Positions 14,321-22,361 of a DNA stretch of 44,309 nt are shown piece after piece. Each line of letters opens with the position of its first letter. The first letter of the stretch is position 1. The DNA is from Gemmatimonadota bacterium (GTDB taxonomy: Bacteria > Gemmatimonadota > Gemmatimonadetes > Gemmatimonadales > Gemmatimonadaceae). The stretch covers positions 1-44,309 of the forward strand of contig JAGWRI010000145.1 in the NCBI GenBank assembly GCA_028876525.1, read 5' to 3'. The position numbers and the translations under genes are program-made. Under the pieces are notes generated by a model that was not told the origin of the DNA, ran no database searches, and saw only the letters and a list, made by a program, of their open reading frames with translations.

Positions 14321-17300
14321 ATGAGCAAGTCCACGGAACCGAAAGGCAAGGGCGTCAAGCGCCGGGATTTCCTGAAAATCCTCGGCGTCAGCGGCGCCGC
14401 CGTCGGGGCCGCCGGCTGCAGTCCCGAGAGCGCCGGCAAGCTGATTCCGTATCTCGTGTCGCCCGACCAGACCGTGCCGGGCGTCTCCACGTACTACGCC
14501 ACGACCTGCCGCGAATGCGCGGCGTCCTGCGGCGTCATCGCCGAGACGCGCGACGGCCGCACGATGAAGCTCGAGGGCAACCCCGACCACCCGCTCAACC
14601 GCGGCGCGATCTGCGCCCGCGGCCAGTCGGCGCTGCAGCAGCTCTACAACCCCGACCGCCTGCGCGCGCCGATGATCAAGAAGGGCGGCGCCTGGCAGTC
14701 CGCGTCGTGGGACGAGGCGCTGGCCCTGGTGAGCCAGAAGCTGGGCGAGGCGAAGAGCCGCAATGCGGCCGGCGGCGCGGTGTTCCTCAACCAGCACGAG
14801 AGCGGAAGTTTCCCGGCGTTCGCCGATCAGTGGCTCGCCGCGTTCGGCATGAAGCCCCACCTCAGCGTGGACTTCGAGGCCGATCAGGCGGCGATGGAGG
14901 CCAACCGGCGCGCGTACGGCGTGTCGTGGCCCCGCCTGGACTTCTCCCAGGCCCGGCTCGTCGTCTCGTTCGGCGCCGACTTCCTCGAGGGCTGGGGCGC
15001 CTCGGTGCCCCACCAGCTCGATTACGCCGACGCCCGCACGAACTTCGAGAACGCGCCGCGGTCGGTGTACATCGGGCCCCGCCGCACGCTCACCGGCATG
15101 AACTGCGACCAGTGGATCCCGTGCAAGCCGGGCTCCGAGCTGATCGTCGCGCAGGCGCTGGCCGGCAAGGCGTCCGTGGCCCAGGCGGCCAGCGCCAGCG
15201 GCGTCGGCGCCGACGTGCTCGGCGCCCTGGCCCGGGAGCTCGCGGCGGCCAAACCGAGCCTGCTCCTCGCCGGCGCGCGCACCGCCAACGCGCTCGACCT
15301 CGCGCTGGCCGTGGCCGACCTCAACAAGACGCTGGGCAACGTCGGCAAGACGGTGCTGCCCGCCGAGCCGCTCACCGCGTTCGAGGGCATTGCCCGCTAC
15401 AGCGAACTGGCCGACGCCGTGGAGCGGATGCGCGGCGGCAGCGTGCCGGTGGCCTTCGTGCGCGGCACGAACCCGGCGTACTACCTGCCGGCGTCGCTCA
15501 AATTCGCCGACGCCTTCGCCAAGGTGCCGTTCAAGGTGGCGTTCGCCACCCAGCCCGACGAGACCGTCGAGGCCTGCGACGTCGTGCTGCCCGACCTCCA
15601 CTCGCTGGAAAGCTGGGGCGACGCGATGCCGGTCAAGGGCACGCTCGCGCTGCAGCAGCCGGCCATGGATCCGGTGTTCGGCGGCACGCGCGGGGCGGGC
15701 GACGTGATGCTCGCGCTGGCGCAGAAGGATCCGTCGGCCGCGGCGAAGTTCCCGCAGAACAGCTACCGCGAATGGGTCATGGCCCGCTTCCCGGGCGGCC
15801 CCGCCGGGTTCGCCTCGGGGCTCGCCAAGGGCGTGATGCCGGGCACGCTGCCCGTGCCCGCCGCGCCGGCGCCGCTCGCCATGACGGCCCCGCCGGTTCT
15901 CGAGTCGACCGCGGGCGACTTCTATCTGATCACCTATCCGCACGCACTGCTCGGCGACGGCCGCGGGGCCAACAAGCCCTGGCTGCAGGAGCTGCCGGAC
16001 CCGGTGGCCAAGATCGTGTGGAGCTCGTGGGTCGAGATGCACCCCGAGACGGCGACGAAGATGGGCATCGAGCGCGGCGACATCGTCGAAGTGAAGACGG
16101 CCCACGGCGCGATCAGGGCGCCGGCGTATCTCTACCTCGGCGTGCGTCCCGACACGATCGCCATTCCGCTGGGGCAGGGGCATCGCGCCGCGGCGCCGAT
16201 CCCGGCCTGGGATCCGCTGCACCAGGATCCGGTCAAGAACGTCCAGTGGGGCTACGGCCGCTACGCGCGCGGCGTCGGCGTCAATCCGCTGGACCTCGTG
16301 CCGGCGGCGGCCGACGCCGCCGGCGGGTTCGTGTGGACCGTCACGAAGGCGACGGTGGCCAAGACGGGCGATCGCGAGACGATCCCGTCCACCGAGGGCT
16401 CGGCGCGCCAGCACGGGCGCGGCATCGCCCAGGCCATCACGATCACCGACCTGCTGAGCGGGAAGGGGAACGAGGTCAAGGAGGCGCCGCTTCCCGGCGA
16501 CGCGTCGCACGAGTACCTCCCCGGCCTCCGGGCGCCGGTGGCCGCCGACGCGCAGGGCGACATCGGCGCGCCCACGGCGGCCGATTCGGGCACGCACCTC
16601 GGGATGTACGACCCCAAGAACCCGCTCGGCATGGCCAGGCGCCGCTGGGCGATGACCGTCGACCTTGCCCGCTGCACGGGTTGCTCGGCGTGCGTCACGG
16701 CGTGCTACGCCGAGAACAACATTCCCACGGTGGGCGCGGCGTGGCAGAACGCCACCGTGTACGCCGTGGAGAAGACCGGCTACAACGTGGTGCGCGGCCG
16801 CGAGATGAACTGGATCCGCATCGAGCGCTACTTCGAGGGCGCGCCCGACGCCAAGTTCGGCGAGGAATGGGAGGGCCGCGTGGTGCCGATGATGTGCCAG
16901 CAGTGCGGTAACGCGCCCTGCGAGCCGGTCTGCCCGGTGTTCGCCACCTACCACTCGCCCGACGGGCTGAACGTCCAGGTCTACAACCGGTGCGTGGGCA
17001 CGCGCTACTGCTCCAACAACTGCCCGTACAAGGTCCGCTACTTCAACTGGTTCGGGTACGGCGAGAAGGACCGCCGGCAGTACGCGTTCCCGGAGCCGCT
17101 CAACTGGCAGCTCAACCCGGACGTGACGGTGCGCGGCAAGGGCGTCATGGAAAAGTGCACGTTCTGCGTGCAGCGCATCCGCGAGGCCGAGAACCGCGCG
17201 AAGTTGGAGCATCGCGAGCTCATCCCCGACGAATTCACCACCGCGTGCGCGGCGAGCTGCCCGTCGCGGGCCATCACCTTCGGCGACGCCGCCGACGAGC

Positions 17301-17431
17301 GGTGGTCGGTGAACAAGCTGATCGAGGACCGGCGCGCCTACACCGTGTTCAAGGAAATCAACACCTATCCCGCGGTGGTCTACTTGAAGAAGGTCAACCA
17401 TCCCTCGCCGGCTGCGGCGGGCAACGCCTAA
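14321..17431 (+). CDS. actB: Alternative complex III subunit ActB, molybdopterin-oxidoreductase-like/Fe-S fusion
   Basis: A 1036-residue protein joining the two parts of ActB. The N terminus carries a twin-arginine signal (KRRDFLKILGVSGAAVGAAGC) whose final Cys could also be lipidated. Residues about 50-740 are a molybdopterin oxidoreductase-like domain with CRECAASCGVIAETRDGR, which in ACIII is known to lack the molybdenum cofactor. Residues about 780-1000 form a four-cluster ferredoxin domain with CTGCSACVTACYAENN, CQQCGNAPCEPVCPVF, CVGTRYCSNNCPYK, CTFCVQRI and CAASCPSRAIT. It conducts electrons in the periplasm between the quinol site in ActC/ActF and the cytochromes. An 84-bp gap without evident terminator separates it from actA. 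Confidence 0.95.
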   Translation: MSKSTEPKGKGVKRRDFLKILGVSGAAVGAAGCSPESAGKLIPYLVSPDQTVPGVSTYYATTCRECAASCGVIAETRDGRTMKLEGNPDHPLNRGAICARGQSALQQLYNPDRLRAPMIKKGGAWQSASWDEALALVSQKLGEAKSRNAAGGAVFLNQHESGSFPAFADQWLAAFGMKPHLSVDFEADQAAMEANRRAYGVSWPRLDFSQARLVVSFGADFLEGWGASVPHQLDYADARTNFENAPRSVYIGPRRTLTGMNCDQWIPCKPGSELIVAQALAGKASVAQAASASGVGADVLGALARELAAAKPSLLLAGARTANALDLALAVADLNKTLGNVGKTVLPAEPLTAFEGIARYSELADAVERMRGGSVPVAFVRGTNPAYYLPASLKFADAFAKVPFKVAFATQPDETVEACDVVLPDLHSLESWGDAMPVKGTLALQQPAMDPVFGGTRGAGDVMLALAQKDPSAAAKFPQNSYREWVMARFPGGPAGFASGLAKGVMPGTLPVPAAPAPLAMTAPPVLESTAGDFYLITYPHALLGDGRGANKPWLQELPDPVAKIVWSSWVEMHPETATKMGIERGDIVEVKTAHGAIRAPAYLYLGVRPDTIAIPLGQGHRAAAPIPAWDPLHQDPVKNVQWGYGRYARGVGVNPLDLVPAAADAAGGFVWTVTKATVAKTGDRETIPSTEGSARQHGRGIAQAITITDLLSGKGNEVKEAPLPGDASHEYLPGLRAPVAADAQGDIGAPTAADSGTHLGMYDPKNPLGMARRRWAMTVDLARCTGCSACVTACYAENNIPTVGAAWQNATVYAVEKTGYNVVRGREMNWIRIERYFEGAPDAKFGEEWEGRVVPMMCQQCGNAPCEPVCPVFATYHSPDGLNVQVYNRCVGTRYCSNNCPYKVRYFNWFGYGEKDRRQYAFPEPLNWQLNPDVTVRGKGVMEKCTFCVQRIREAENRAKLEHRELIPDEFTTACAASCPSRAITFGDAADERWSVNKLIEDRRAYTVFKEINTYPAVVYLKKVNHPSPAAAGNA

Positions 17432-17443
17432 GGAGGGCACAGC

Positions 17444-18853
17444 ATGGCCACGACTGCAGCGCCCTTCCCGCCGGCGGCCGATCTGCGGCCCAACGTCGCC
17501 TCGGCGGACGTCCACTTTCCGGCGATCAAGACCTATGAGCAGGTGGACAACGAGGTCATCAACACGATGCGCCCCACCCTGGGGTGGTTCGTGCTGCTCG
17601 GCCTCGCGATCCTGTGCATGCTCGTCGGCGCCGCGACCTGGACGTACCAGATTTACGAAGGCCTGGGCGCGGCGGGCTACCACCCGCCGGTCATGTGGGG
17701 CGTGTACATCGTCAGCTTCGTGTTCTGGGTCGGCATCGGCCACGCCGGGACGCTGATCTCGGCGATTCTCTACCTGTTCCGCGCCGGCTTCCGGACCAGC
17801 ATCTACCGCGTGTCCGAGGCGATGACCGTGTTCGCGGTCATGACGGCCGGCCTGTTCCCGATCCTGCACCTCGGGCGGCCGTGGAAGTTCTTCTACCTGA
17901 TTCCGTATCCCAACTGGCGCCTCATCTGGCCCAACCCGAAGAGCCCGCTGGTGTGGGACGTGTTCGCGATCCTGACGTACCTCACGGTATCGGCGACGTT
18001 CCTGTTCGTGGGCCTCATTCCCGACTTCGCCATCATGCGCGATCGGGAGAAGAACCCCATCCGCAAGCAGCTGTTCGCGACCCTCGCGATGGGCTGGCGG
18101 AACTCCGACAAGGAATGGCGCCACTTCGCCCGCGCCTATCTGTTCCTGGCCGCGTTCGCCACGCCGCTCGTGCTGTCCGTGCACTCGGTCGTGTCGTTCG
18201 ACTTCGCGATGGCCAACATGCCCGGGTGGCACGAGACGATCTTCCCGCCGTACTTCGTGGCCGGCGCCATCTACTCCGGCCTCGGAATGGTGTTCACGAT
18301 CGTCATCCCGATGCGGAAGTTCTTCAAGCTCGAGCACTACATCACCCTCAACGACCTCGACGCCGCGGCCAAGATGTGCCTGTTCGTCTCGATGGTCGTG
18401 GGACTGGCCTACCTCACCGAATTCCAGATGGGGTGGCTGGCCGGCACGAGTTTCGAGCAGGAGTACTGGTGGAACCGCGCGTTCGGCCAGTGGTGGTGGG
18501 CCGAGTGGATCATCCTGGTCTGCAATTGCCTCCTGCCGCTGTCGCTGTTCTCGCAGAAGCTGCGCCGCAATCCCTCGTGGCTGTTCACCCTCTCGATCTT
18601 CATCAACATCGGGATGTGGTTCGAGCGGTTCGTGATCATCGTTCCGACGCTGTCGCACGAGTTCGAGCCGTGGCAGTGGAGCACGTACGCGCCGACGTGG
18701 GTGGACTACGCCATCCTGCTCGGCAGCTTCGGGTGGTTCTTCATGTGGTTCCTGCTGTTCATCAAGCAGATGCCGGTAATGGCGATGTCCGAGTTCAAGG
18801 AGCTCATTCCGGCGCGGATGAAGCACGCCGCCGGCGAGGGAGGGGCCCACTGA
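17444..18853 (+). CDS. actC: Alternative complex III subunit ActC, NrfD/PsrC-like membrane protein
   Basis: A 469-residue integral membrane protein with about ten helices. A very good ribosome site, AAGGAGG, sits 7 bases before the ATG. The segment HPPVMWGVYIVSFVFWVGIGHAGTLISAILYLF is the conserved start of the NrfD-like bundle that forms the menaquinol site, and SVHSVVSFDFAMANMPGWHETIFPPYFVAGAIYSG is diagnostic of ActC. The protein docks ActB on the periplasmic side and oxidises quinol. It is followed directly by actD, whose ATG overlaps the TGA by one base. Tryptophan-rich C-terminal loops are usual for this family. Confidence 0.95.
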   Translation: MATTAAPFPPAADLRPNVASADVHFPAIKTYEQVDNEVINTMRPTLGWFVLLGLAILCMLVGAATWTYQIYEGLGAAGYHPPVMWGVYIVSFVFWVGIGHAGTLISAILYLFRAGFRTSIYRVSEAMTVFAVMTAGLFPILHLGRPWKFFYLIPYPNWRLIWPNPKSPLVWDVFAILTYLTVSATFLFVGLIPDFAIMRDREKNPIRKQLFATLAMGWRNSDKEWRHFARAYLFLAAFATPLVLSVHSVVSFDFAMANMPGWHETIFPPYFVAGAIYSGLGMVFTIVIPMRKFFKLEHYITLNDLDAAAKMCLFVSMVVGLAYLTEFQMGWLAGTSFEQEYWWNRAFGQWWWAEWIILVCNCLLPLSLFSQKLRRNPSWLFTLSIFINIGMWFERFVIIVPTLSHEFEPWQWSTYAPTWVDYAILLGSFGWFFMWFLLFIKQMPVMAMSEFKELIPARMKHAAGEGGAH

Positions 18854-19353
18854 TGCAAGGCGTCATCGCGGCCTTTCACGAGCTGGCCTCCGCCGTGCAC
18901 GCGGTGGAGGACCTGAAGAAGGAGCGCTACCCCGAGATCACGGTGTACACGCCCACGCCGCACCACGAGTTCGACGAGGTGCTGGCGCGGCCCGAGAGCC
19001 ACGTCCGGCGGTGGACGCTGATCGGCGGCGTGCTCGGGTGCACCTTCGGCTACTGGATCTGGATCTGGATCACGCGCTACTGGCCGCTCGTCGTGGGCGG
19101 CAAGGCGATCGTGGCCCTGGTGCCGTTCACCATCTTCGGGTTCGAGGTCATGGTGCTCGTCGGCTCGCTGGCCACCGTGATCGGCATGTTCGCCAACTCG
19201 CGCATCCCACGCCTCACCCAGACCGTGGGCTACGACGCGCGGTTCAGCGCCGGCCACTTCGGCGTGTGGGTCGAGACGCCGCCCGACCGCGCCGAGGCCG
19301 CGGCCGACCTGCTGCGCCGCCACGGCGCGACGGAGGTGCGGCATGAGCGCTGA
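18853..19353 (+). CDS. actD: Alternative complex III subunit ActD
   Basis: A 166-residue protein of the ActD family (DUF3341). It has a soluble N-terminal region with EITVYTPTPHHEFDEVL, then two hydrophobic helices near residues 55-75 and 85-110 separated by a short turn, then a soluble tail ending in an RRHGATEVR segment. In known ACIII structures ActD caps the complex on the cytoplasmic side next to ActC. The ATG overlaps the actC stop (TGATG), and the last 11 bases overlap actE, so translation of the three genes is coupled. Confidence 0.92.
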   Translation: MQGVIAAFHELASAVHAVEDLKKERYPEITVYTPTPHHEFDEVLARPESHVRRWTLIGGVLGCTFGYWIWIWITRYWPLVVGGKAIVALVPFTIFGFEVMVLVGSLATVIGMFANSRIPRLTQTVGYDARFSAGHFGVWVETPPDRAEAAADLLRRHGATEVRHER

Positions 19354-20077
19354 TTTCCGCCGGCGCGTCGTGCGCACGGCCGCGTTCGCCTACGCCGCGC
19401 TCCTCGTCAGCGGGTGCTCCTGGTTCAGCGACTTCAAGCGCCAACCGGACTTCCACCCCTGGCAGAGCGTGTCCGACACCGTTCCGCCCCGCGGCAACCC
19501 GCAGATGTCGGTGCCCGTGTACGGGTCGGCGGCCCCCGGCTTCATGTACAGCCGCGCCCAGTTTCCGGCCACGATCGACTCGATGGCCAATCTCAAGAAT
19601 CCGATCGCGCCCGACGCGCGGTCGCTCGAGAACGGCCATAAGTACTTCGCCATCAACTGCTCGGTGTGTCACGGCTACGCCGGGGCGGGGGACGGCATTG
19701 CCACCAAGTACGGCATGATCCCCATGCCGCTCACGTCCGATCACGCCAAGTCGCTCAGCGACGGGTACATCTTCGGCATGATCCGGAACGGCCGCGGCTC
19801 AATGCCCACGTACAACCGCATCGAGGAGCCCGACCGCTGGGACATCGTCAACTACGTCCGCGCGCTGCAGGGCAAGATCCCCGGCGTGACGGTGGCCACC
19901 GGCCCCATCGGCAAGCCCGGTGAGACCGGCGCCACCCTGCCCGGCGTGACCCAGATGGGCCCGACCCGCCCGGCGCCGTACTACCATCAGGTCGGCTCGC
20001 AGGCCATGGTCCCGCTCGACTCCAACCAGCATGGCATGGCCAGCCCCGACACCACGCAGACGGGAGGGCGCCCGTGA
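19343..20077 (+). CDS. actE: Alternative complex III subunit ActE, monoheme cytochrome c lipoprotein
   Basis: A 244-residue protein with a lipoprotein signal (TAAFAYAALLVSGC, lipobox LVSGC) and one cytochrome c heme site, INCSVCHGYAGAGDG, with a plausible distal Met in RGSMPTYNRIEEPDRWDIVNYVRALQ. ActE is the mobile-like single-heme subunit that accepts electrons from ActA in ACIII and is anchored by its lipid to the outer face of the inner membrane. The C-terminal 60 residues are Pro/Gly-rich and probably extended. It overlaps actD by 11 bp and actF by 4 bp (GTGA). Confidence 0.93.
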   Translation: MSADFRRRVVRTAAFAYAALLVSGCSWFSDFKRQPDFHPWQSVSDTVPPRGNPQMSVPVYGSAAPGFMYSRAQFPATIDSMANLKNPIAPDARSLENGHKYFAINCSVCHGYAGAGDGIATKYGMIPMPLTSDHAKSLSDGYIFGMIRNGRGSMPTYNRIEEPDRWDIVNYVRALQGKIPGVTVATGPIGKPGETGATLPGVTQMGPTRPAPYYHQVGSQAMVPLDSNQHGMASPDTTQTGGRP

Positions 20078-21399
20078 GCCTCCATCCAACCCGCGTGCCC
20101 ACGCGCGACGAAGTCCTCGCGGCCACGAGCAAGCCGCTGCCCCGCTCGCTCACCACGATCAGCGTCGTGCTGGCCGTGGTCGGCGCCGTGACCTTCATCG
20201 CCGGGCTGTTCGTCAATCCCGACCGCGCCTGGCACGCCTGGCACTTCAACTGGCTGTTCTTCGCCGGGCTCTCGTCGGGCGGGGCCACGATCGTGGCCGT
20301 TCAGCGGGTCACCACCGCCCGCTGGTCGCGCCCCGTGGTGCGCATCCTCGAAGGCTTCGTCGCCTTCCTGCCCGTGGCCTTCGTCTTCCTGCTCGTCACC
20401 CTGTTCTTCGGGAAGAACTACGTGTTCGCGTGGGCCCACCATGCCTATCCGAACCCCGCCAAGGCGCTCTACTACGGGCCGACCTTCCAGATCGTCCGCG
20501 ACGTCGTGGTCTTCGCGCTGCTCACGGTGCTGCCCCTCTGGTTCGTCTACAAGTCGGTGCGCCTGGACGTCGGCCAGATCCCCGAGGGCGGCGCGTCGTG
20601 GGCGGCCGGCCTCCGGTCGCGCATGCGCCGCGGCTTCGGCGAGGAACGCCGGGAGCTGCACTCCACGCACTCGATGCACGGCAAGCTCGCCGTCGCGATG
20701 ATCATCGTGTTCGCGTGGGGATGGTCCGTGCTCGCCTGGGATCTGTCGATGAACCTGTCGATGCAGTTCCAGAGCGACCTGTACAGCTGGTGGTTCTTCA
20801 TGGGCGCCTGGCTGTCGGCGCTGATGGCGTTCAGCCTGCTCGTCATGGCCTGGCGGCGCTACCTCGGCGCGTACGACCTGATCACCGAGGCGCAGATCCA
20901 CGACATCGGGAAACTCTGCTTCGCTTTCACCGCGTTCTGGGGCTACCTGACGTTCGGCCAGTACCTCGTGATCTGGTACGGCAACATGGGCGACCAGACG
21001 TTCTTCATGCGCCTGCGGCTGATCCATCCCTGGGAGACGGTCACGCTGGCCTCCGTCTACCTGATCTTCGTGTTCCCCTTCTTCGGGCTCATTTCGAAGG
21101 CCGCGAAGATGTACCTGCCCACGCACATCCTGTTCGCGGGGTCGAGCCTGCTCGGTCTGTGGCTCATGCGCTACGTCGAGGTCTACCCTTCGGCCTATGG
21201 CGTGACCGCCACCGCGCCGTTCGGGATCTGGGAAATCGGCGTCGGCGCCCTGTACATCGGCGTCTGGGGGCTGTGCTATACGAAGTTCATGGATGCCTTC
21301 CCCCGCATGCGCCTCACCGCGATGACGTCGCTCTACCGCGACGAGATCCAGGTGCCGGTGGACCCGGAAACGATGGAGCCGCTGCCGGCGCACGAGTAG
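20074..21399 (+). CDS. actF: Alternative complex III subunit ActF, NrfD-like membrane protein
   Basis: A 441-residue membrane protein with about ten helices, homologous in fold to ActC and forming the second membrane module of ACIII. It begins at a GTG overlapping the actE stop. Characteristic stretches include WHAWHFNWLFFAGLSSGG, FGKNYVFAWAHHAYPNP and AQIHDIGKLCFAFTAFWGYLTFGQYLVIWYGN. It may contribute to proton translocation. It is the last gene of the operon and is followed 24 bases later by an intrinsic terminator. No cytochrome oxidase genes follow, unlike several known act clusters, so the terminal oxidase must be encoded elsewhere. Confidence 0.93.
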   Translation: MSLHPTRVPTRDEVLAATSKPLPRSLTTISVVLAVVGAVTFIAGLFVNPDRAWHAWHFNWLFFAGLSSGGATIVAVQRVTTARWSRPVVRILEGFVAFLPVAFVFLLVTLFFGKNYVFAWAHHAYPNPAKALYYGPTFQIVRDVVVFALLTVLPLWFVYKSVRLDVGQIPEGGASWAAGLRSRMRRGFGEERRELHSTHSMHGKLAVAMIIVFAWGWSVLAWDLSMNLSMQFQSDLYSWWFFMGAWLSALMAFSLLVMAWRRYLGAYDLITEAQIHDIGKLCFAFTAFWGYLTFGQYLVIWYGNMGDQTFFMRLRLIHPWETVTLASVYLIFVFPFFGLISKAAKMYLPTHILFAGSSLLGLWLMRYVEVYPSAYGVTATAPFGIWEIGVGALYIGVWGLCYTKFMDAFPRMRLTAMTSLYRDEIQVPVDPETMEPLPAHE

Positions 21400-21423
21400 C
21401 CCGCCCGGACGATCTGGGCGGCG

Positions 21424-21450
21424 AAGGGCTCGGCATTGCCGGGCCCTTTT
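21424..21450 (+). terminator. Intrinsic terminator of the act operon
   Basis: AAGGGCTCGGC, an ATT loop, and GCCGGGCCCTT form an 11-bp stem with one T-G wobble, directly followed by a short T run (CCCTTTT). It lies 24 bases after the actF stop, in the correct orientation to end the act transcript. Confidence 0.8.
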
Positions 21451-21507
21451 GCATTCCCCCGCCGGTGGTCCCCTTTCGGCCCGGCCGCGGTAGTTCACCG
21501 GCGCCAT

Positions 21508-21595
21508 TTTGCCGTTGTGCCGTTGTGCCGTTGTGCCGTTGCGCCGTTGTGCGGGTGCGCCGTTGTGCGGTTGCGCCGTTTCGCAGTTGCGCCGT
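21508..21595. repeat. 8-bp tandem repeat array, 11 units (consensus TGYGCCGT)
   Basis: Eleven contiguous octamers can be read in register: TTTGCCGT, three TGTGCCGT, TGCGCCGT, TGTGCGGG, TGCGCCGT, TGTGCGGT, TGCGCCGT, TTCGCAGT, TGCGCCGT. The perfect units are at the left and divergence increases to the right. The array is in the non-coding gap between the act terminator and tRNA-Ala. Because 8 is not a multiple of 3, it is not a coding repeat. Expansion and contraction by replication slippage is likely. Confidence 0.85.
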
Positions 21596-21668
21596 GCTTG
21601 TCGGCGCCGTGCTTGTCGGCGCTGGTCTTGTCGGCGCTGGTCTTGCCGGCGCTTGTCCTGCCGTCGCT
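21596..21668. repeat. 15-bp degenerate tandem array upstream of tRNA-Ala (consensus KCTTGTCGGCGCTGG)
   Basis: Four 15-bp units follow the octamer array with no gap: GCTTGTCGGCGCCGT, GCTTGTCGGCGCTGG, TCTTGTCGGCGCTGG and TCTTGCCGGCGCTTG, then a partial TCCTGCCGTCGCT. The last unit runs into the TATATT that is the probable -10 element of the tRNA gene. Each unit contains a TTGTCG or TTGCCG that resembles a -35 hexamer, so the array could place several alternative -35 elements upstream of one -10. Confidence 0.75.
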
Positions 21669-21673
21669 ATATT
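21643..21673 (+). promoter_or_regulatory. Candidate promoter of tRNA-Ala
   Basis: TATATT at 21668-21673 lies 10 bases before the first tRNA nucleotide and fits a sigma-70 -10 element. TTGCCG at 21643 is a possible -35, with a long 19-bp spacer. The -10 is convincing in this GC-rich background; the choice of -35 is uncertain because of the repeats. Confidence 0.5.
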
Positions 21674-21682
21674 TCCCCCCTC

Positions 21683-21755
<73 letters not shown>

Positions 21756-21774
21756 CTCCGATCAGGTGCCGATC

Positions 21775-22251
21775 ATGACCGCAGACGCCCTCTCGCCGGT
21801 GCCGCAGCCCGGTCAGCCCGCGCCCGACTTCACCCTCGCCTCCACCAGTGGCGAATCGGTCACCCTCTCCGCGCTGCGCGGCCGCCCGGTGCTCCTGGCG
21901 TTCTTTCCCCTCGCCTTCACCAGCACCTGTACCGCCGAGCTGTGCGACATCCGGGACGACTACGACGCCTTCACGAGCTCCGGCGTCGTCGTGCTCCCGA
22001 TCAGCGTGGACTCCGTCGCCACCCTCCGCGAGTTCAAGCAGAAGCTCCAACTCGAGGTGGACCTGGTCAGCGACTTCAAGCGCGAGGCTTCCCGCCGCTA
22101 CGGCACCCTCATCGACGATCGCTTCTATTCCAATCGCGCCTACTTCCTCGTGGACGCCGGAGGCACGGTCCGCTGGGCCCACGTCGAGGCCAACCCCGGC
22201 CAGCGCCGGAAGAATTCGGAGATTTTCTCCGAAATCGAGAAACTGAAATAG
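21775..22251 (+). CDS. Peroxiredoxin, BCP/AhpE-like
   Basis: A 158-residue thioredoxin-fold peroxidase that reduces hydrogen and alkyl peroxides in the cytoplasm. The N-terminal GQPAPDFTLASTSGESVTLSALRGRPVLLAFFPLAFTSTCTAELC contains the peroxidatic Cys in the Pxxx(T/S)xxC pattern and a second Cys five residues later, as in PrxQ/BCP enzymes that form an intramolecular disulfide; the FFPLAFT block is also AhpE-like. The Arg in the RFYSNRAYFLVD region is the probable active-site partner. The ATG is 19 bases after tRNA-Ala. The longer ORF from 21436 would run through the tRNA and the repeats and is not real. A regulator is not visible. Confidence 0.9.
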   Translation: MTADALSPVPQPGQPAPDFTLASTSGESVTLSALRGRPVLLAFFPLAFTSTCTAELCDIRDDYDAFTSSGVVVLPISVDSVATLREFKQKLQLEVDLVSDFKREASRRYGTLIDDRFYSNRAYFLVDAGGTVRWAHVEANPGQRRKNSEIFSEIEKLK

Positions 22252-22305
22252 CCTGCCGTCAGGAGCCGAACAGTCCGGCACATCCTGCGGGGATTATCGG
22301 TCAAC

Positions 22306-22334
22306 TTGACCGGGTGGCACGGGCGCCGTAACTT
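22306..22334 (+). promoter_or_regulatory. Sigma-70-type promoter of the two-component gene cluster
   Basis: TTGACC (22306-22311), a 17-bp spacer and TAACTT (22329-22334) match the housekeeping consensus well. Transcription would begin near 22341, giving a leader of about 20 bases that contains AAGGAG before the histidine kinase. This is among the clearest promoters in the window. Confidence 0.65.
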
Positions 22335-22361
22335 GGCAGTCCTACCCTGAAGGAGCCCTCC

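Noticed and set aside
13661-18850. 1729-residue ORF on the minus strand opposite the act operon
   Set aside because: It has no family motif, is His/Arg/Gly-rich, and mirrors six well-recognised genes on the plus strand. Long antisense frames are common in DNA of this GC content.
21508-21668. CRISPR array
   Set aside because: The units are 8 and 15 bp with no spacers, and no cas gene is present.
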